Positions 31,842 through 46,040 of a stretch of DNA of 64,000 nt are shown here, piece by piece. The first letter of the stretch is position 1. Each line of letters begins with the position of its first letter. The translations under genes were made by a program, and so were the position numbers. The notes under the pieces are model-generated. The model was not told the DNA's origin, searched no databases, and saw only the letters and a list, made by a program, of their open reading frames with translations. The stretch lies in assembly GCA_031769625.1 (NCBI GenBank), contig JAUIMM010002314.1:1-64000 (forward strand), written 5' to 3'. This stretch comes from Taudactylus pleione. Taxonomy: Eukaryota; Chordata; Amphibia; Anura; Myobatrachidae.

Positions 31842-34800
31842 CTTGTAGCAAACACAGACAGATCAAAATTTCACTGGATGTGTTGAAGACCAAGACCCAC
31901 AAATGTGATGTGAAATGGTTTTTCTCTCATGTTGTGTTTAAGAGAAAACTGCAAATGCACGTTTTAGGCCAAAATGCATTGAAAGCAATGGAAACAACAA
32001 AAGTGCATACTTTGTGTTATCTCCTCTTGTAGCAAACACAGACAGCTCAAAATTTCACCAGATCTGTTGAAGACCAAGACCCACAAATGTGATGTGAAAT
32101 GGTTTTTCTCCCATGTTGCGTTTAAGAGAAAACAGCAAATGCACGTTTTAGGCCAAAATGCATTGAAAACAATGGAAACAACAAAAGTGCATACTTTGTG
32201 TTATCTCCTCTTGTAGCAAACACAGACAGCTCAAAATTTCACTGGATGTGTTGAAGACCAAGACCCACAAATGTGATGTGAAATGGTTTTTCTCCCATGT
32301 TGCGTTTAAGAGAAAACAGCAATTGCTCGTTTTAGGCCAAAATGCATTGAAAGCAATGGAAACAACAAAAGCGCATACTTTGTGTTATCTCCTCTTGTAG
32401 CAAACACAGACAGCTCAAAATTTCACTGGATGTGTTGAAGACCAAGACCCACAAATGTGATGTGAAATGGTTTTTCTCTCATGTTGTGTTTAAGAGAAAA
32501 CTGCAAATGCACGTTTTAGGCCAAAATGCATTGAAAGCAATGGAAATAACAAAAGCGCATCCTTTGTGTTATCTCCTCTTGTAGCAAACACAGACAGCTC
32601 AAAATTTCACTGGATGTGTTGAAGACCAAGACCCACAAATGTGATGTGAAATGGTTTTTCTCCCATGTTGCTTTTAAGAGAAAACAGCAAATGCACATTT
32701 TAGGCCAAAATGCTTTGAAAACAATGGAAACAACAAAAGCGCATACTTTGTGTTATCTCCTCTTGTAGCAAACACAGACAGCTCAAAATTTCACGAGATG
32801 TGTTGAAGACCAAGACCCACAAATGTGATGTGAAATGGTTTTTCTCCCATGTTGCGTTTAAGAGAAAACAGCAATTGCTTGTTTTAGGCCAAAATGCATT
32901 GAAAGCAATGGAAACAACAAAAGCGCATACTTTGTGTTATCTCCTCTTGTAGCAAACACAGACAGCTCAAAATTTCACTGGATGTGTTGAAGACCAAGAC
33001 CCACAAATGTGATGTGAAATGGTTATTCTCCCATGTTGCGTTTAAGAGAAAACAGCAATTGCTCGTTTTAGGCCAAAATGCATTGAAAGCAATGGAAACA
33101 ACAAAAGCGCATACTTTGTGTTATCTCCTCTTGTAGCAAACACAGACAGCTCAAAATTTCACTGGATGTGTTGAAGACCAAGACCCACAAATGTGATGTG
33201 AAATGGTTTTTCTCTCATGTTGTGTTTAAGAGAAAAAACTGCAAATGCACGTTTTAGGCCAAAATGCATTGAAAGCAATGGAAATAACAAAAGCGCATAC
33301 TTTGTGTTATCTCCTCTTGTAGCAAACACAGACAGCTCAAAAGTTCACCAGATCTGTTGAAGACCAAGACCCAGAAATGTGATGTGAAATGGTTTTTCTC
33401 CCATGTTGCGTTTAAGAGAAAACAGCAAATGCACGTTTTAGGCCAAAATGCATTGAAAACAATGGAAACAACAAAAGCGCATACTTTGTGTTATCTCCTC
33501 TTGTAGCAAACACAGACAGCTCAAAATTTCACTGGATGTGTTGAAGACCAAGACCTACAAATGTGATGTGAAATGGTTTTTCTCCCATCTTGCGTTTAAG
33601 AGAAAACAGCAAATGCACGCTTTAGGCCAAAATGCTTTGAAAACAATGGAAACAACAAAAGCGCATACTTTGTGTTATCTCCTCTTGTAGCAAACACAGA
33701 CAGCTCAAAATTTCACGAGATGTGTTGAAGACCAAGACCCACAAATGTGATGTGAAATGGTTTTTCTCCCATGTTGCGTTTAAGAGAAAACAGCAATTGC
33801 TCGTTTTAGGCCAAAATGCATTGAAAGCAATGGAAACAACAAAAGCGCATACTTTGTGTTATCTCCCTTTGTAGCAAACACAGACAGCTCAAAATTTCAC
33901 TGGATGTGTTGAAGACCAAGACCCACAAATGTGATGTGAAATGGTTATTCTCCCATGTTGCGTTTAAGAGAAAACAGCAATTGCTCGTTTTAGGCCAAAA
34001 TGCATTGAAAGCAATGGAAACAACAAAAGCGCATACTTTGTGTTATCTCTTCTTGTAGCAAACACAGACAGCTCAAAATTTCACTGGATGTGTTGAAGAC
34101 CAAGACCCACAAATGTGATGTGAAATGGTTTTTCTCTCATGTTGTGTTTAAGAGAAAACAGCAAATGCACGTTTTAGGCCAAAATGCATTGAAAGCAATG
34201 GAAATAACAAAAGCGCATCCTTTGTGTTATCTCCTCTTGTAGCAAACACAGACAGCTCAAAATTTCACCAGATCTGTTGAAGACCAAGACCCACAAATGT
34301 GATGTGAAATGGTTTTTCTCCCATTTTGCGTTTAAGAGAAAACAGCAAATGAACGTTTTAGGCCAAAATGCATTGAAAACAATGGAAACAACAAAAGCGC
34401 ATACTTTGTGTTATCTCCTCTTGTAGCAAACACAGACAGATCAAAATTTCACTGGATGTGTTGAAGACCAAGACCCACAAATGTGATGTGAAATGGTTTT
34501 TCTCTCATGTTGTGTTTAAGAGAAAACTGCAAATGCACGTTTTAGGCCAAAATGCATTGAAAGCAATGGAAACAACAAAAGCGCATACTTTGTGTTATCT
34601 CCTCTTGTAGCAAACACAGACAGCTCAAAATTTCACTGGATGTGTTGAAGACCAAGACCCACAAATGTGATGTGAAATGGTTTTTCTCCCATGTTGCATT
34701 TAAGAGAAAACAGCAAATGCATGTTTTAGGCCAAAATGCACTGAAAGCAATGGAAACAACAAAAGCGCATACATTGTGATATCTCCTCTTGTAGCAAACA

Positions 34801-37800
34801 CAGACAGCTCAAAATTTCACTGGATGTGTTGAAGACCAAGACCCACAAATGTGATGTGAAATGGTTTTTCTCTCATGTTGTGTTTAAGAGAAAACAGCAA
34901 ATGCACGTTTTAGGCCAAAATGCATTGAAAGCAATGGAAATAACAAAAGCGCATCCTTTGTGTTATCTCCTCTTGTAGCAAACACAGACAGCTCAAAATT
35001 TCACTGGATCTGTTGAAGACCAAGACCCACAAATGTGATGTGAAATGGTTTTTCTCCCATGTTGCATTTAAGAGAAAACAGCAAATGCATGTTTTAGGCC
35101 AAAATGCATTGAAAGCAATGGAAACAACAAAAGCGCATACATTGTGATATCTCCTCTTGTAGCAAACACAGACAGCTCAAAATTTCACTGGATGTGTTGA
35201 AGACCAAGACCCACAAATGTGATGTGAAATGGTTTTTCTCCCATGTTGCGTTTAAGAGAAAACAGCAAATGCACGTTTTAGGCCAAAATGCATTGAAAAC
35301 AATGGAAACAACAAAAGCGCATACTTTGTGTTATCTCCTCTTGTAGCAAACACAGACAGCTCAAAATTTCACTGGATGTGTTGAAGACCAAGACCCACAA
35401 ATGTGATGTGAAATTGTTTTTCTCTCATGTTGTGTTTAAGAGAAAACTGCAAATGCACGTTTTAGGCCAAAATGCATTGAAAGCAATGGAAATAACAAAA
35501 GCGCATACTTTGTGTTATCTCCTCTTGTAGCAAACACAGACAGCTCAAAATTTCACTGGATGTGTTGAAGACCAAGACCCACAAATGTAATGTGAAATGG
35601 TTTTTCTCTCATGTTGTGTTTAAGAGAAAACAGCAAATGCACGTTTTAGGCCAAAATGCATTGAAAGCAATGGAAATAACAAAAGCGCATCCTTTGTGTT
35701 ATCTCCTCTTGTAGCAAACACAGACAGCTCAAAATTTCACCAGATCTGTTGAAGACCAAGACCCACAAATGTGATGTGAAATGGTTTTTCTCCCATGTTG
35801 CGTTTAAGAGAAAACAGCAAATGCACGTTTTAGGACAAAATGCTTTGAAAACAATGGAAACAACAAAAGCGCATACTTTGTGTTATCTCCTCTTGTAGCA
35901 AACACAGACAGCTCAAAATTTCACGAGATGTGTAGAAAACCAAGACCCACAAATGTGATGTGAAATGGTTTTTCTCCCATGTTGCGTTTAAGAGAAAACA
36001 GCAATTGCTCGTTTTAGGCCAAAATGCATTGAAAGCAATGGAAACAACAAAAGCGCATACTTTGTGTTATCTCCTCTTGTAGCAAACACAGACAGCTCAA
36101 AATTTCACTGGGTGTGTTGAAGACCAAGACCCACAAATGTGATGTGAAATGGTTTTTCTCTCATGTTGTGTTTAAGAGAAAACTGCAAATGCACGTTTTA
36201 GGCCAAAATGCATTGAAAGCAATGGAAATAACAAAAGCGCATACTTTGTGTTATCTCCTCTTGTAGCAAACACAGACAGCTCAAAATTTCACCAGATCTG
36301 TTGAAGACCAAGACCCAGAAATGTGATGTGAAATGGTTTTTCTCCCATGTTGCGTTTAAGAGAAAACAGCAAATGCACGTTTTAGGCCAAAATGCATTGA
36401 AAACAATGGAAACAACAAAAGCGCATACTTTGTGTTATCTCCTCTTGTAGCAAACACAGACAGCTCAAAATTTCACTGGATGTGTTGAAGACCAAGACCT
36501 ACAAATGTGATGTGAAATGTTTTTTCTCCCATGTTGCGTTTAAGAGAAAACAGCAAATGCATGTTTTAGGCCAAAATGCTTTGAAAACAATGGAAACAAC
36601 AAAAGCGCATACTTTGTGTTATCTCCTCTTGTAGCAAACACAGACAGCTCAAAATTTCACGAGATGTGTTGAAGACCAAGACCCACAAATGTGATGTGAA
36701 ATGGTTTTTCTCCCATGTTGCGTTTAAGAGAAAACAGCAATTGCTCGTTTTAGGCCAAAATGTATTGAAAGCAATGGAAACAACAAAAGCGCATACTTTG
36801 TGTTATCTCCTCTTGTAGCAAACACAGACAGCTCAAAATTTCACTGGATGTGTTGAAGACCAAGACCCACAAATGTGATGTGAAATGGTTATTCTCCCAT
36901 GTTGCGTTTAAGAGAAAACAGCAATTGCTCGTTTTAGGCCAAAATGCATTGAAAGCAATGGAAACAACAAAAGCGCATACTTTGTGTTATCTCTTCTTGT
37001 AGCAAACACAGACAGCTCAAAATTTCACTGGATGTGTTGAAGACCAAGACCCACAAATGTGATGTGAAATGGTTTTTCTCTCATGTTGTGTTTAAGAGAA
37101 AACTGCAAATGCACGTTTTAGGCCAAAATGCATTGAAAGCAATGGAAATAACAAAAGCGCATACTTTGTGTTATCTCCTCTTGTAGCAAACACAGACAGC
37201 TCAAAATTTCACCAGATCTGTTGAAGACCAAGACCCACAAATGTGATGTGAAATGATTTTTCTCCCATGTTGCGTTTAAGAGAAAACAGCAAATGAACGT
37301 TTTAGGCCAAAATGCATTGAAAATAATGGAAACAACAAAAGCGCATACTTTGTGTTATCTCCTCTTGTAGCAAACACAGACAGATCAAAATTTCACTGGA
37401 TGTGTTGAAGACCAAGACCCACAAATGTGATGTGAAATGGTTTTTCTGTCATGTTGTGTTTAAGAGAAAACTGCAAATGCACGTTTTTGGCCAAAATGCA
37501 TTGAAAGCAATGGAAACAACAAAAGTGCATACTTTGTGTTATCTCCTCTTGTAGCAAACACAGACAGCTCAAAATTTCACCAGATCTGTTGAAGACCAAG
37601 ACCCACAAATGTGATGTGAAATGGTTTTTCTCCCATGTTGCGTTTAAGAGAAAACAGCAAATGCACGTTTTAGGCCAAAATGCATTGAAAACAATGGAAA
37701 CAACAAAAGTGCATACTTTGTGTTATCTCCTCTTGTAGCAAACACAGACAGCTCAAAATTTCACTGGATGTGTTGAAGACCAAGACCCACAAATGTGATG

Positions 37801-40150
37801 TGAAATGGTTTTTCTCCCATGTTGCGTTTAAGAGAAAACAGCAATTGCTCGTTTTAGGCCAAAATGCATTGAAAGCAATGGAAACAACAAAAGCGCATAC
37901 TTTGTGTTATCTCCTCTTGTAGCAAACACAGACAGCTCAAAATTTCACTGGATGTGTTGAAGACCAAGACCCACAAATGTGATGTGAAATGGTTTTTCTC
38001 TCATGTTGTGTTTAAGAGAAAACTGCAAATGCACGTTTTAGGCCAAAATGCATTGAAAGCAATGGAAATAACAAAAGCGCATCCTTTGTGTTATCTCCTC
38101 TTGTAGCAAACACAGACAGCTCAAAATTTCACTGGATGTGTTGAAGACCAAGACCCACAAATGTGATGTGAAATGGTTTTTCTCCCATGTTGCTTTTAAG
38201 AGAAAACAGCAAATGCACATTTTAGGCCAAAATGCTTTGAAAACAATGGAAACAACAAAAGCGCATACTTTGTGTTATCTCCTCTTGTAGCAAACACAGA
38301 CAGCTCAAAATTTCACGAGATGTGTTGAAGACCAAGACCCACAAATGTGATGTGAAATGGTTTTTCTCCCATGTTGCGTTTAAGAGAAAACAGCAATTGC
38401 TTGTTTTAGGCCAAAATGCATTGAAAGCAATGGAAACAACAAAAGCGCATACTTTGTGTTATCTCCTCTTGTAGCAAACACAGACAGCTCAAAATTTCAC
38501 TGGATGTGTTGAAGACCAAGACCCACAAATGTGATGTGAAATGGTTATTCTCCCATGTTGCATTTAAGAGAAAACAGCAATTGCTCGTTTTAGGCCAAAA
38601 TGCATTGAAAGCAATGGAAACAACAAAAGCGCATACTTTGTGTTATCTCCTCTTGTAGCAAACACAGACAGCTCAAAATTTCACTGGATGTGTTGAAGAC
38701 CAAGACCCACAAATGTGATGTGAAATGGTTTTTCTCTCATGTTGTGTTTAAGAGAAAACTGCAAATGCACGTTTTAGGCCAAAATGCATTGAAAGCAATG
38801 GAAATAACAAAAGCGCATACTTTGTGTTATCTCCTTTGTAGCAAACACAGACAGCTCAAAAGTTCACCAGATCTGTTGAAGACCAAGACCCAGAAATGTG
38901 ATGTGAAATGGTTTTTCTCCCATGTTGCGTTTAAGAGAAAACAGCAAATGCACGTTTTAGGCCAAAATGCATTGAAAACAATGGAAACAACAAAAGCGCA
39001 TACTTTGTGTTATCTCCTCTTGTAGCAAACACAGACAGCTCAAAATTTCACTGGATGTGTTGAAGACCAAGACCTACAAATGTGATGTGAAATGGTTTTT
39101 CTCCCATCTTGCGTTTAAGAGAAAACAGCAAATGCACGCTTTAGGCCAAAATGCTTTGAAAACAATGGAAACAACAAAAGCGCATACTTTGTGTTATCTC
39201 CTCTTGTAGCAAACACAGACAGCTCAAAATTTCACGAGATGTGTTGAAGACCAAGACCCACAAATGTGATGTGAAATGGTTTTTCTCCCATGTTGCGTTT
39301 AAGAGAAAACAGCAATTGCTCGTTTTAGGCCAAAATGCATTGAAAGCAATGGAAACAACAAAAGCGCATACTTTGTGTTATCTCCCTTTGTAGCAAACAC
39401 AGACAGCTCAAAATTTCACTGGATGTGTTGAAGACCAAGACCCACAAATGTGATGTGAAATGGTTATTCTCCCATGTTGCGTTTAAGAGAAAACAGCAAT
39501 TGCTCGTTTTAGGCCAAAATGCATTGAAAGCAATGGAAACAACAAAAGCGCATACTTTGTGTTATCTCTTCTTGTAGCAAACACAGACAGCTCAAAATTT
39601 CACTGGATGTGTTGAAGACCAAGACCCACAAATGTGATGTGAAATGGTTTTTCTCTCATGTTGTGTTTAAGAGAAAACAGCAAATGCACGTTTTAGGCCA
39701 AAATGCATTGAAAGCAATGGAAATAACAAAAGCGCATCCTTTGTGTTATCTCCTCTTGTAGCAAACACAGACAGCTCAAAATTTCACCAGATCTGTTGAA
39801 GACCAAGACCCACAAATGTGATGTGAAATGGTTTTTCTCCCATTTTGCGTTTAAGAGAAAACAGCAAATGAACGTTTTAGGCCAAAATGCATTGAAAACA
39901 ATGGAAACAACAAAAGCGCATACTTTGTGTTATCTCCTCTTGTAGCAAACACAGACAGATCAAAATTTCACTGGATGTGTTGAAGACCAAGACCCACAAA
40001 TGTGATGTGAAATGGTTTTTCTCTCATGTTGTGTTTAAGAGAAAACTGCAAATGCACGTTTTAGGCCAAAATGCATTGAAAGCAATGGAAACAACAAAAG
40101 CGCATACTTTGTGTTATCTCCTCTTGTAGCAAACACAGACAGCTCAAAAT
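30210..40150. repeat. Long HOR with a 30-monomer period (5,520 bp)
   Basis: Sequence from about 30210-34635 is repeated at 35730-40150, with markers at a spacing of 5,522 (30 x 184, plus the +2 indel near 33230): TGTAGAAAACC 30409/35931 and TGCTTTTAAG 32671/38193. The rare CCATCTTGCG, CTCCCTTTG, CCATTTTGCG and ACAGATCAAA variants also recur in the same order. The six monomers between the two copies (34635-35730) match 27.4-28.5 kb instead, so the full unit is a composite of a 6-monomer and a 24-monomer block. Part of the 24-monomer block occurs again from about 46.0 kb (TGCTTTTAAG at 47575). Confidence 0.8.
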
Positions 40151-41994
40151 TTCACGAGATGTGTTGAAGACCAAGACCCACAAATGTGATGTGAAATGGT
40201 TTTTCTCCCATGTTGCGTTTAAGAGAAAACAGCAATTGCTTGTTTTAGGCCAAAATGCATTGAAAGCAATGGAAACAACAAAAGCGCATACTTTGTGTTA
40301 TCTCCTCTTGTAGCAAACACAGACAGCTCAAAATTTCACTGGATGTGTTGAAGACCAAGACCCACAAATGTGATGTGAAATGGTTATTCTCCCATGTTGC
40401 GTTTAAGAGAAAACAGCAATTGCTCGTTTTAGGCCAAAATGCATTGAAAGCAATGGAAACAACAAAAGCGCATACTTTGTGTTATCTCCTCTTGTAGCAA
40501 ACACAGACAGCTCAAAATTTCACTGGATGTGTTGAAGACCAAGACCCACAAATGTGATGTGAAATGGTTTTTCTCTCATGTTGTGTTTAAGAGAAAACTG
40601 CAAATGCACGTTTTAGGCCAAAATGCATTGAAAGCAATGGAAATAACAAAAGCGCATACTTTGTGTTATCTCCTTTGTAGCAAACACAGACAGCTCAAAA
40701 GTTCACCAGATCTGTTGAAGACCAAGACCCAGAAATGTGATGTGAAATGGTTTTTCTCCCATGTTGCGTTTAAGAGAAAACAGCAAATGCACGTTTTAGG
40801 CCAAAATGCATTGAAAACAATGGAAACAACAAAAGCGCATACTTTGTGTTATCTCCTCTTGTAGCAAACACAGACAGCTCAAAATTTCACTGGATGTGTT
40901 GAAGACCAAGACCTACAAATGTGATGTGAAATGGTTTTTCTCCCATCTTGCGTTTAAGAGAAAACAGCAAATGCACGCTTTAGGCCAAAATGCTTTGAAA
41001 ACAATGGAAACAACAAAAGCGCATACTTTGTGTTATCTCCTCTTGTAGCAAACACAGACAGCTCAAAATTTCACGAGATGTGTTGAAGACCAAGACCCAC
41101 AAATGTGATGTGAAATGGTTTTTCTCCCATGTTGCGTTTAAGAGAAAACAGCAATTGCTCGTTTTAGGCCAAAATGCATTGAAAGCAATGGAAACAACAA
41201 AAGCGCATACTTTGTGTTATCTCCCTTTGTAGCAAACACAGACAGCTCAAAATTTCACTGGATGTGTTGAAGACCAAGACCCACAAATGTGATGTGAAAT
41301 GGTTATTCTCCCATGTTGCGTTTAAGAGAAAACAGCAATTGCTCGTTTTAGGCCAAAATGCATTGAAAGCAATGGAAACAACAAAAGCGCATACTTTGTG
41401 TTATCTCTTCTTGTAGCAAACACAGACAGCTCAAAATTTCACTGGATGTGTTGAAGACCAAGACCCACAAATGTGATGTGAAATGGTTTTTCTCTCATGT
41501 TGTGTTTAAGAGAAAACAGCAAATGCACGTTTTAGGCCAAAATGCATTGAAAGCAATGGAAATAACAAAAGCGCATCCTTTGTGTTATCTCCTCTTGTAG
41601 CAAACACAGACAGCTCAAAATTTCACCAGATCTGTTGAAGACCAAGACCCACAAATGTGATGTGAAATGGTTTTTCTCCCATTTTGCGTTTAAGAGAAAA
41701 CAGCAAATGAACGTTTTAGGCCAAAATGCATTGAAAACAATGGAAACAACAAAAGCGCATACTTTGTGTTATCTCCTCTTGTAGCAAACACAGACAGATC
41801 AAAATTTCACTGGATGTGTTGAAGACCAAGACCCACAAATGTGATGTGAAATGGTTTTTCTCTCATGTTGTGTTTAAGAGAAAACTGCAAATGCACGTTT
41901 TAGGCCAAAATGCATTGAAAGCAATGGAAACAACAAAAGCGCATACTTTGTGTTATCTCCTCTTGTAGCAAACACAGACAGCTCAAAATTTCAC
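38260..41994. repeat. Tandem duplication of a 10-monomer block (1,839 bp)
   Basis: About 38260-40098 is repeated at 40099-41994. The shift is 1,839 bp, 10 x 184 minus 1, because both copies carry the same 1-base deletion in CTCCTTTGTAG (38833 and 40672). I noticed one difference, CATTTAAG at 38561 against CGTTTAAG at 40400. Sharing of a private indel and near identity mark this as one of the youngest duplications in the array. Confidence 0.85.
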
Positions 41995-43099
41995 TGGATG
42001 TGTTGAAGACCAAGACCCACAAATGTGATGTGAAATGGTTTTTCTCCCATGTTGCGTTTAAGAGAAAACAGCAAATGCACGTTTTAGGCCAAAATGCATT
42101 GAAAACAATGGAAACAACAAAAGTGCAAACTTTGTGTTATCTCCTCTTGTAGCAAACACAGACAGCTCAAAATTTCACTGGATGTGTTGAAGACCAAGAC
42201 ACACAAATGTGATGTGAAATGGTTATTCTCCCATGTTGCGTTTAAGAGAAAACAGCAATTGCTCGTTTTAGGCCAAAATGCATTGAAAGCAATGGAAACA
42301 ACAAAAGCGCATACTTTGTGTTATCTCCTCTTGTAGCAAACACAGACAGCTCAAAATTTCACTGGATGTGGTGAAGACCAAGACCAACAAATGTGATGTG
42401 AAATGGTTTTTCTCCCATGTTGCGTTTAAGAGAAAACAGCAAATGCATGTTTTAGGCCAAAATGCATTGAAAGCAATGGAAACAACAAAAGCGCATACAT
42501 TGTGATATCTCCTCTTGTAGCAAACACAGACAGCTCAAAATTTCACTGGATGTGTTGAAGACCAAGACACACAAATGTGATGTGAAATGGTTTTTCTCCC
42601 ATGTTGCGTTTAAGAGAAAACAGCAATTGCTCGTTTTAGGCCAAAATGCATTGAAAACAATGGAAACAACAAAAGTGCATACTTTGTGTTATCTCCTCTT
42701 GTAGCAAACACAGACAGCTCAAAATTTCACTGGATGTGTTGAAGACCAAGACCCACAAATGTGATGTGAAATGGTTTTTCTCTCATGTTGTGTTTAAGAG
42801 AAAACAGCAAATGCACGTTTTAGGCCAAAATGCATTGAAAGCAATGGAAATAACAAAAGCGCATCCTTTGTGTTATCTCCTCTTGTAGCAAACACAGACA
42901 GCTCAAAATTTCACCAGATCTGTTGAAGACCAAGACCCACAAATGTGATGTGAAATGGTTTTTCTCCCATGTTGCGTTTAAGAGAAAACAGCAAATGCAC
43001 GTTTTAGGCCAAAATGCTTTGAAAACAATGGAAACAACAAAAGCGCATACTTTGTGTTATCTCCTCTTGTAGCAAACACAGACAGCTCAAAATTTCACG

Positions 43100-46040
43100 A
43101 GATGTGTTGAAGACCAAGACCCACAAATGTGATGTGAAATGGTTTTTCTCCCATGTTGCGTTTAAGAGAAAACAGCAATTGCTCGTTTTAGGCCAAAATG
43201 CATTGAAAGCAATGGAAACAACAAAAGCGCATACTTTGTGTTATCTCCTCTTGTAGCAAACACAGACAGCTCAAAATTTCACTGGATGTGTTGAAGACCA
43301 AGACACACAAATGTGATGTGAAATGGTTATTCTCCCATGTTGCGTTTAAGAGAAAACAGCAATTGCTCGTTTTAGGCCAAAATGCATTGAAAGCAATGGA
43401 AACAACAAAAGCGCATACTTTGTGTTATCTCCTCTTGTAGCAAACACAGACAGCTCAAAATTTCACTGAATGTGTTGAAGACCAAGACCCACAAATGTGA
43501 TGTGAAATGGTTTTTCTCTCATGTTGTGTTTAAGAGAAAACTGCAAATGCACGTTTTAGGCCAAAATGCATTGAAAGCAATGGAAATAACAAAAGCGCAT
43601 ACTTTGTGTTATCTCCTCTTGTAGCAAACACAGACAGCTCAAAATTTCACCAGGTCTGTTGAAGACCAAGACCCAGAAATGTGATGTGAAATGGTTTTTC
43701 TCCCATGTTGCGTTTAAGAGAAAACAGCAAATGCACGTTTTAGGCCAAAATGCATTGAAAACAATGGAAACAACAAAAGCGCATACTTTGTGTTATCTCC
43801 TCTTGTAGCAAACACAGACAGCTCAAAATTTCACTGGATGTGTTGAAGACCAAGACCTACAAATGTGATGTGAAATGGTTTTTCTCCCATGTTGCGTTTA
43901 AGAGAAAACAGCAATTGCTCGTTTTAGGCCATAATGCATTGAAAGCAATGGAAACAACAAAAGCGCATACTTTGTGTTATCTCCTCTTGTAGCAAACACA
44001 GACAGCTCAAAATTTCACTGGATGTGTTGAAGACCAAGACCCACAAATGTGATGTGAAATGGTTTTTCTCCCATGTTGCATTTAAGAGAAAACAGCAAAT
44101 GCATGTTTTAGGCCAAAATGCATTGAAAGCAATGGAAACAACAACAGCGCATACATTGTGATATCTCCTCTTGTAGCAAACACAGACAGCTCAAAATTTC
44201 ACTGGATGTGTTGAAGACCAAGACCCACAAATGTGATGTGAAATGGTTTTTCTCCCATGTTGCGTTTAAGAGAAAACAGCAATTGCTCGTTTTAGGCCAA
44301 AATGCATTGAAAGCAATGGAAACAACAAAAGCGCATACTTTGTGTTATCTCCTCTTGTAGCAAACACAGACAGCTCAAAATTTCACTGGATGTGTTGAAG
44401 ACCAAGACCCACAAATGTGATGTGAAATGGTTTTTCTCCCATGTTGCATTTAAGAGAAAACAGCAAATGCATGTTTTAGGCCAAAATGCTTTGAAAACAA
44501 TGGAAACAACAAAAGCGCATACTTTGTGTTATCTCCTCTTGTAGCAAACACAGACAGCTCAAAATTTCACTGGATGTGTTGAAGACCAAGACCCACAAAT
44601 GTGATGTGAAATGGTTATTCTCCCATGTTGCGTTTAAGAGAAAACAGCAATTGCTCGTTTTAGGCCAAAATGCATTGAAAGCAATGGAAACAACAAAAGC
44701 GCATACTTTGTGTTATCTCCTCTTGTAGCAAACACAGACAGCTCAAAATTTCACTGGATGTGTTGAAGACCAAGACACACAAATGTGATGTGAAATGGTT
44801 ATTCTCCCATGTTGCGTTTAAGAGAAAACAGCAATTGCTCGTTTTAGGCCAAAATGCATTGAAAGCAATGGAAACAACAAAAGCGCATACTTTGTGTTAT
44901 CTCCTCTTGTAGCAAACACAGACAGCTCAAAATTTCACTGGATGTGTTGAAGACCAAGACCCACAAATGTGATGTGAAATGGTTTTTCTCTCATGTTGTG
45001 TTTAAGAGAAAACTGCAAATGCACGTTTTAGGCCAAAATGCATTGAAAGCAATGGAAATAACAAAAGCGCATACTTTGTGTTATCTCCTCTTGTAGCAAA
45101 CACAGACAGCTCAAAATTTCACCAGGTCTGTTGAAGACCAAGACCCAGAAATGTGATGTGAAATGGTTTTTCTCCCATGTTGCGTTTAAGAGAAAACAGC
45201 AAATGCACGTTTTAGGCCAAAATGCATTGAAAACAATGGAAACAACAAAAGCGCATACTTTGTGTTATCTCCTCTTGTAGCAAACACAGACAGCTCAAAA
45301 TTTCACTGGATGTGTTGAAGACCAAGACCTACAAATGTGATGTGAAATGGTTTTTCTCCCATGTTGCGTTTAAGAGAAAACAGCAATTGCTCGTTTTAGG
45401 CCAAAATGCATTGAAAGCAATGGAAACAACAAAAGCGCATACTTTGTGTTATCTCCTCTTGTAGCAAACACAGACAGCTCAAAATTTCACTGGATGTGTT
45501 GAAGACCAAGACCCACAAATGTGATGTGAAATGGTTTTTCTCCCATGTTGCATTTAAGAGAAAACAGCAAATGCATGTTTTAGGCCAAAATGCATTGAAA
45601 GCAATGGAAACAACAAAAGCGCATACATTGTGATATCTCCTCTTGTAGCAAACACAGACAGCTCAAAATTTCACTGGATGTGTTGAAGACCAAGACCCAC
45701 AAATGTGATGTGAAATGGTTTTTTTCCCATGTTGCGTTTAAGAGAAAACAGCAATTGCTCGTTTTAGGCCAAAATGCATTGAAAGCAATGGAAACAACAA
45801 AAGCGCATACTTTGTGTTATCTCCTCTTGTAGCAAACACAGACAGCTCAAAATTTCACTGGATGTGTTGAAGACCAAGACCCACAAATGTGATGTGAAAT
45901 GGTTTTTCTCCCATGTTGCATTTAAGAGAAAACAGCAAATGCATGTTTTAGGCCAAAATGCTTTGAAAACAATGGAAACAACAAAAGTGCATACTTTGTG
46001 TTATCTCCTCTTGTAGCAAACACAGACAGCTCAAAATTTC
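43100..46040. repeat. Tandem pair of 8-monomer HOR units (1,472 bp each)
   Basis: The rare CACCAGGTCTG variant at 43651 and 45123 is 1,472 bp (8 x 184) apart, and neighbouring monomers repeat in the same order (ACACACAAATG monomers, then TTATTCTCCC, CTCATGTTGTG, CCTACAAATG). Edges are estimates. Confidence 0.7.

Noticed and set aside
38690..40864. 110-111 residue plus-strand ORFs in satellite (21581-21913, 38690-39025, 40529-40864) and the 86-residue minus-strand ORF at 59196-59456
   Set aside because: Each depends on a 1-base indel that puts neighbouring monomers in the same frame. They are chance fusions of satellite translation, not genes.
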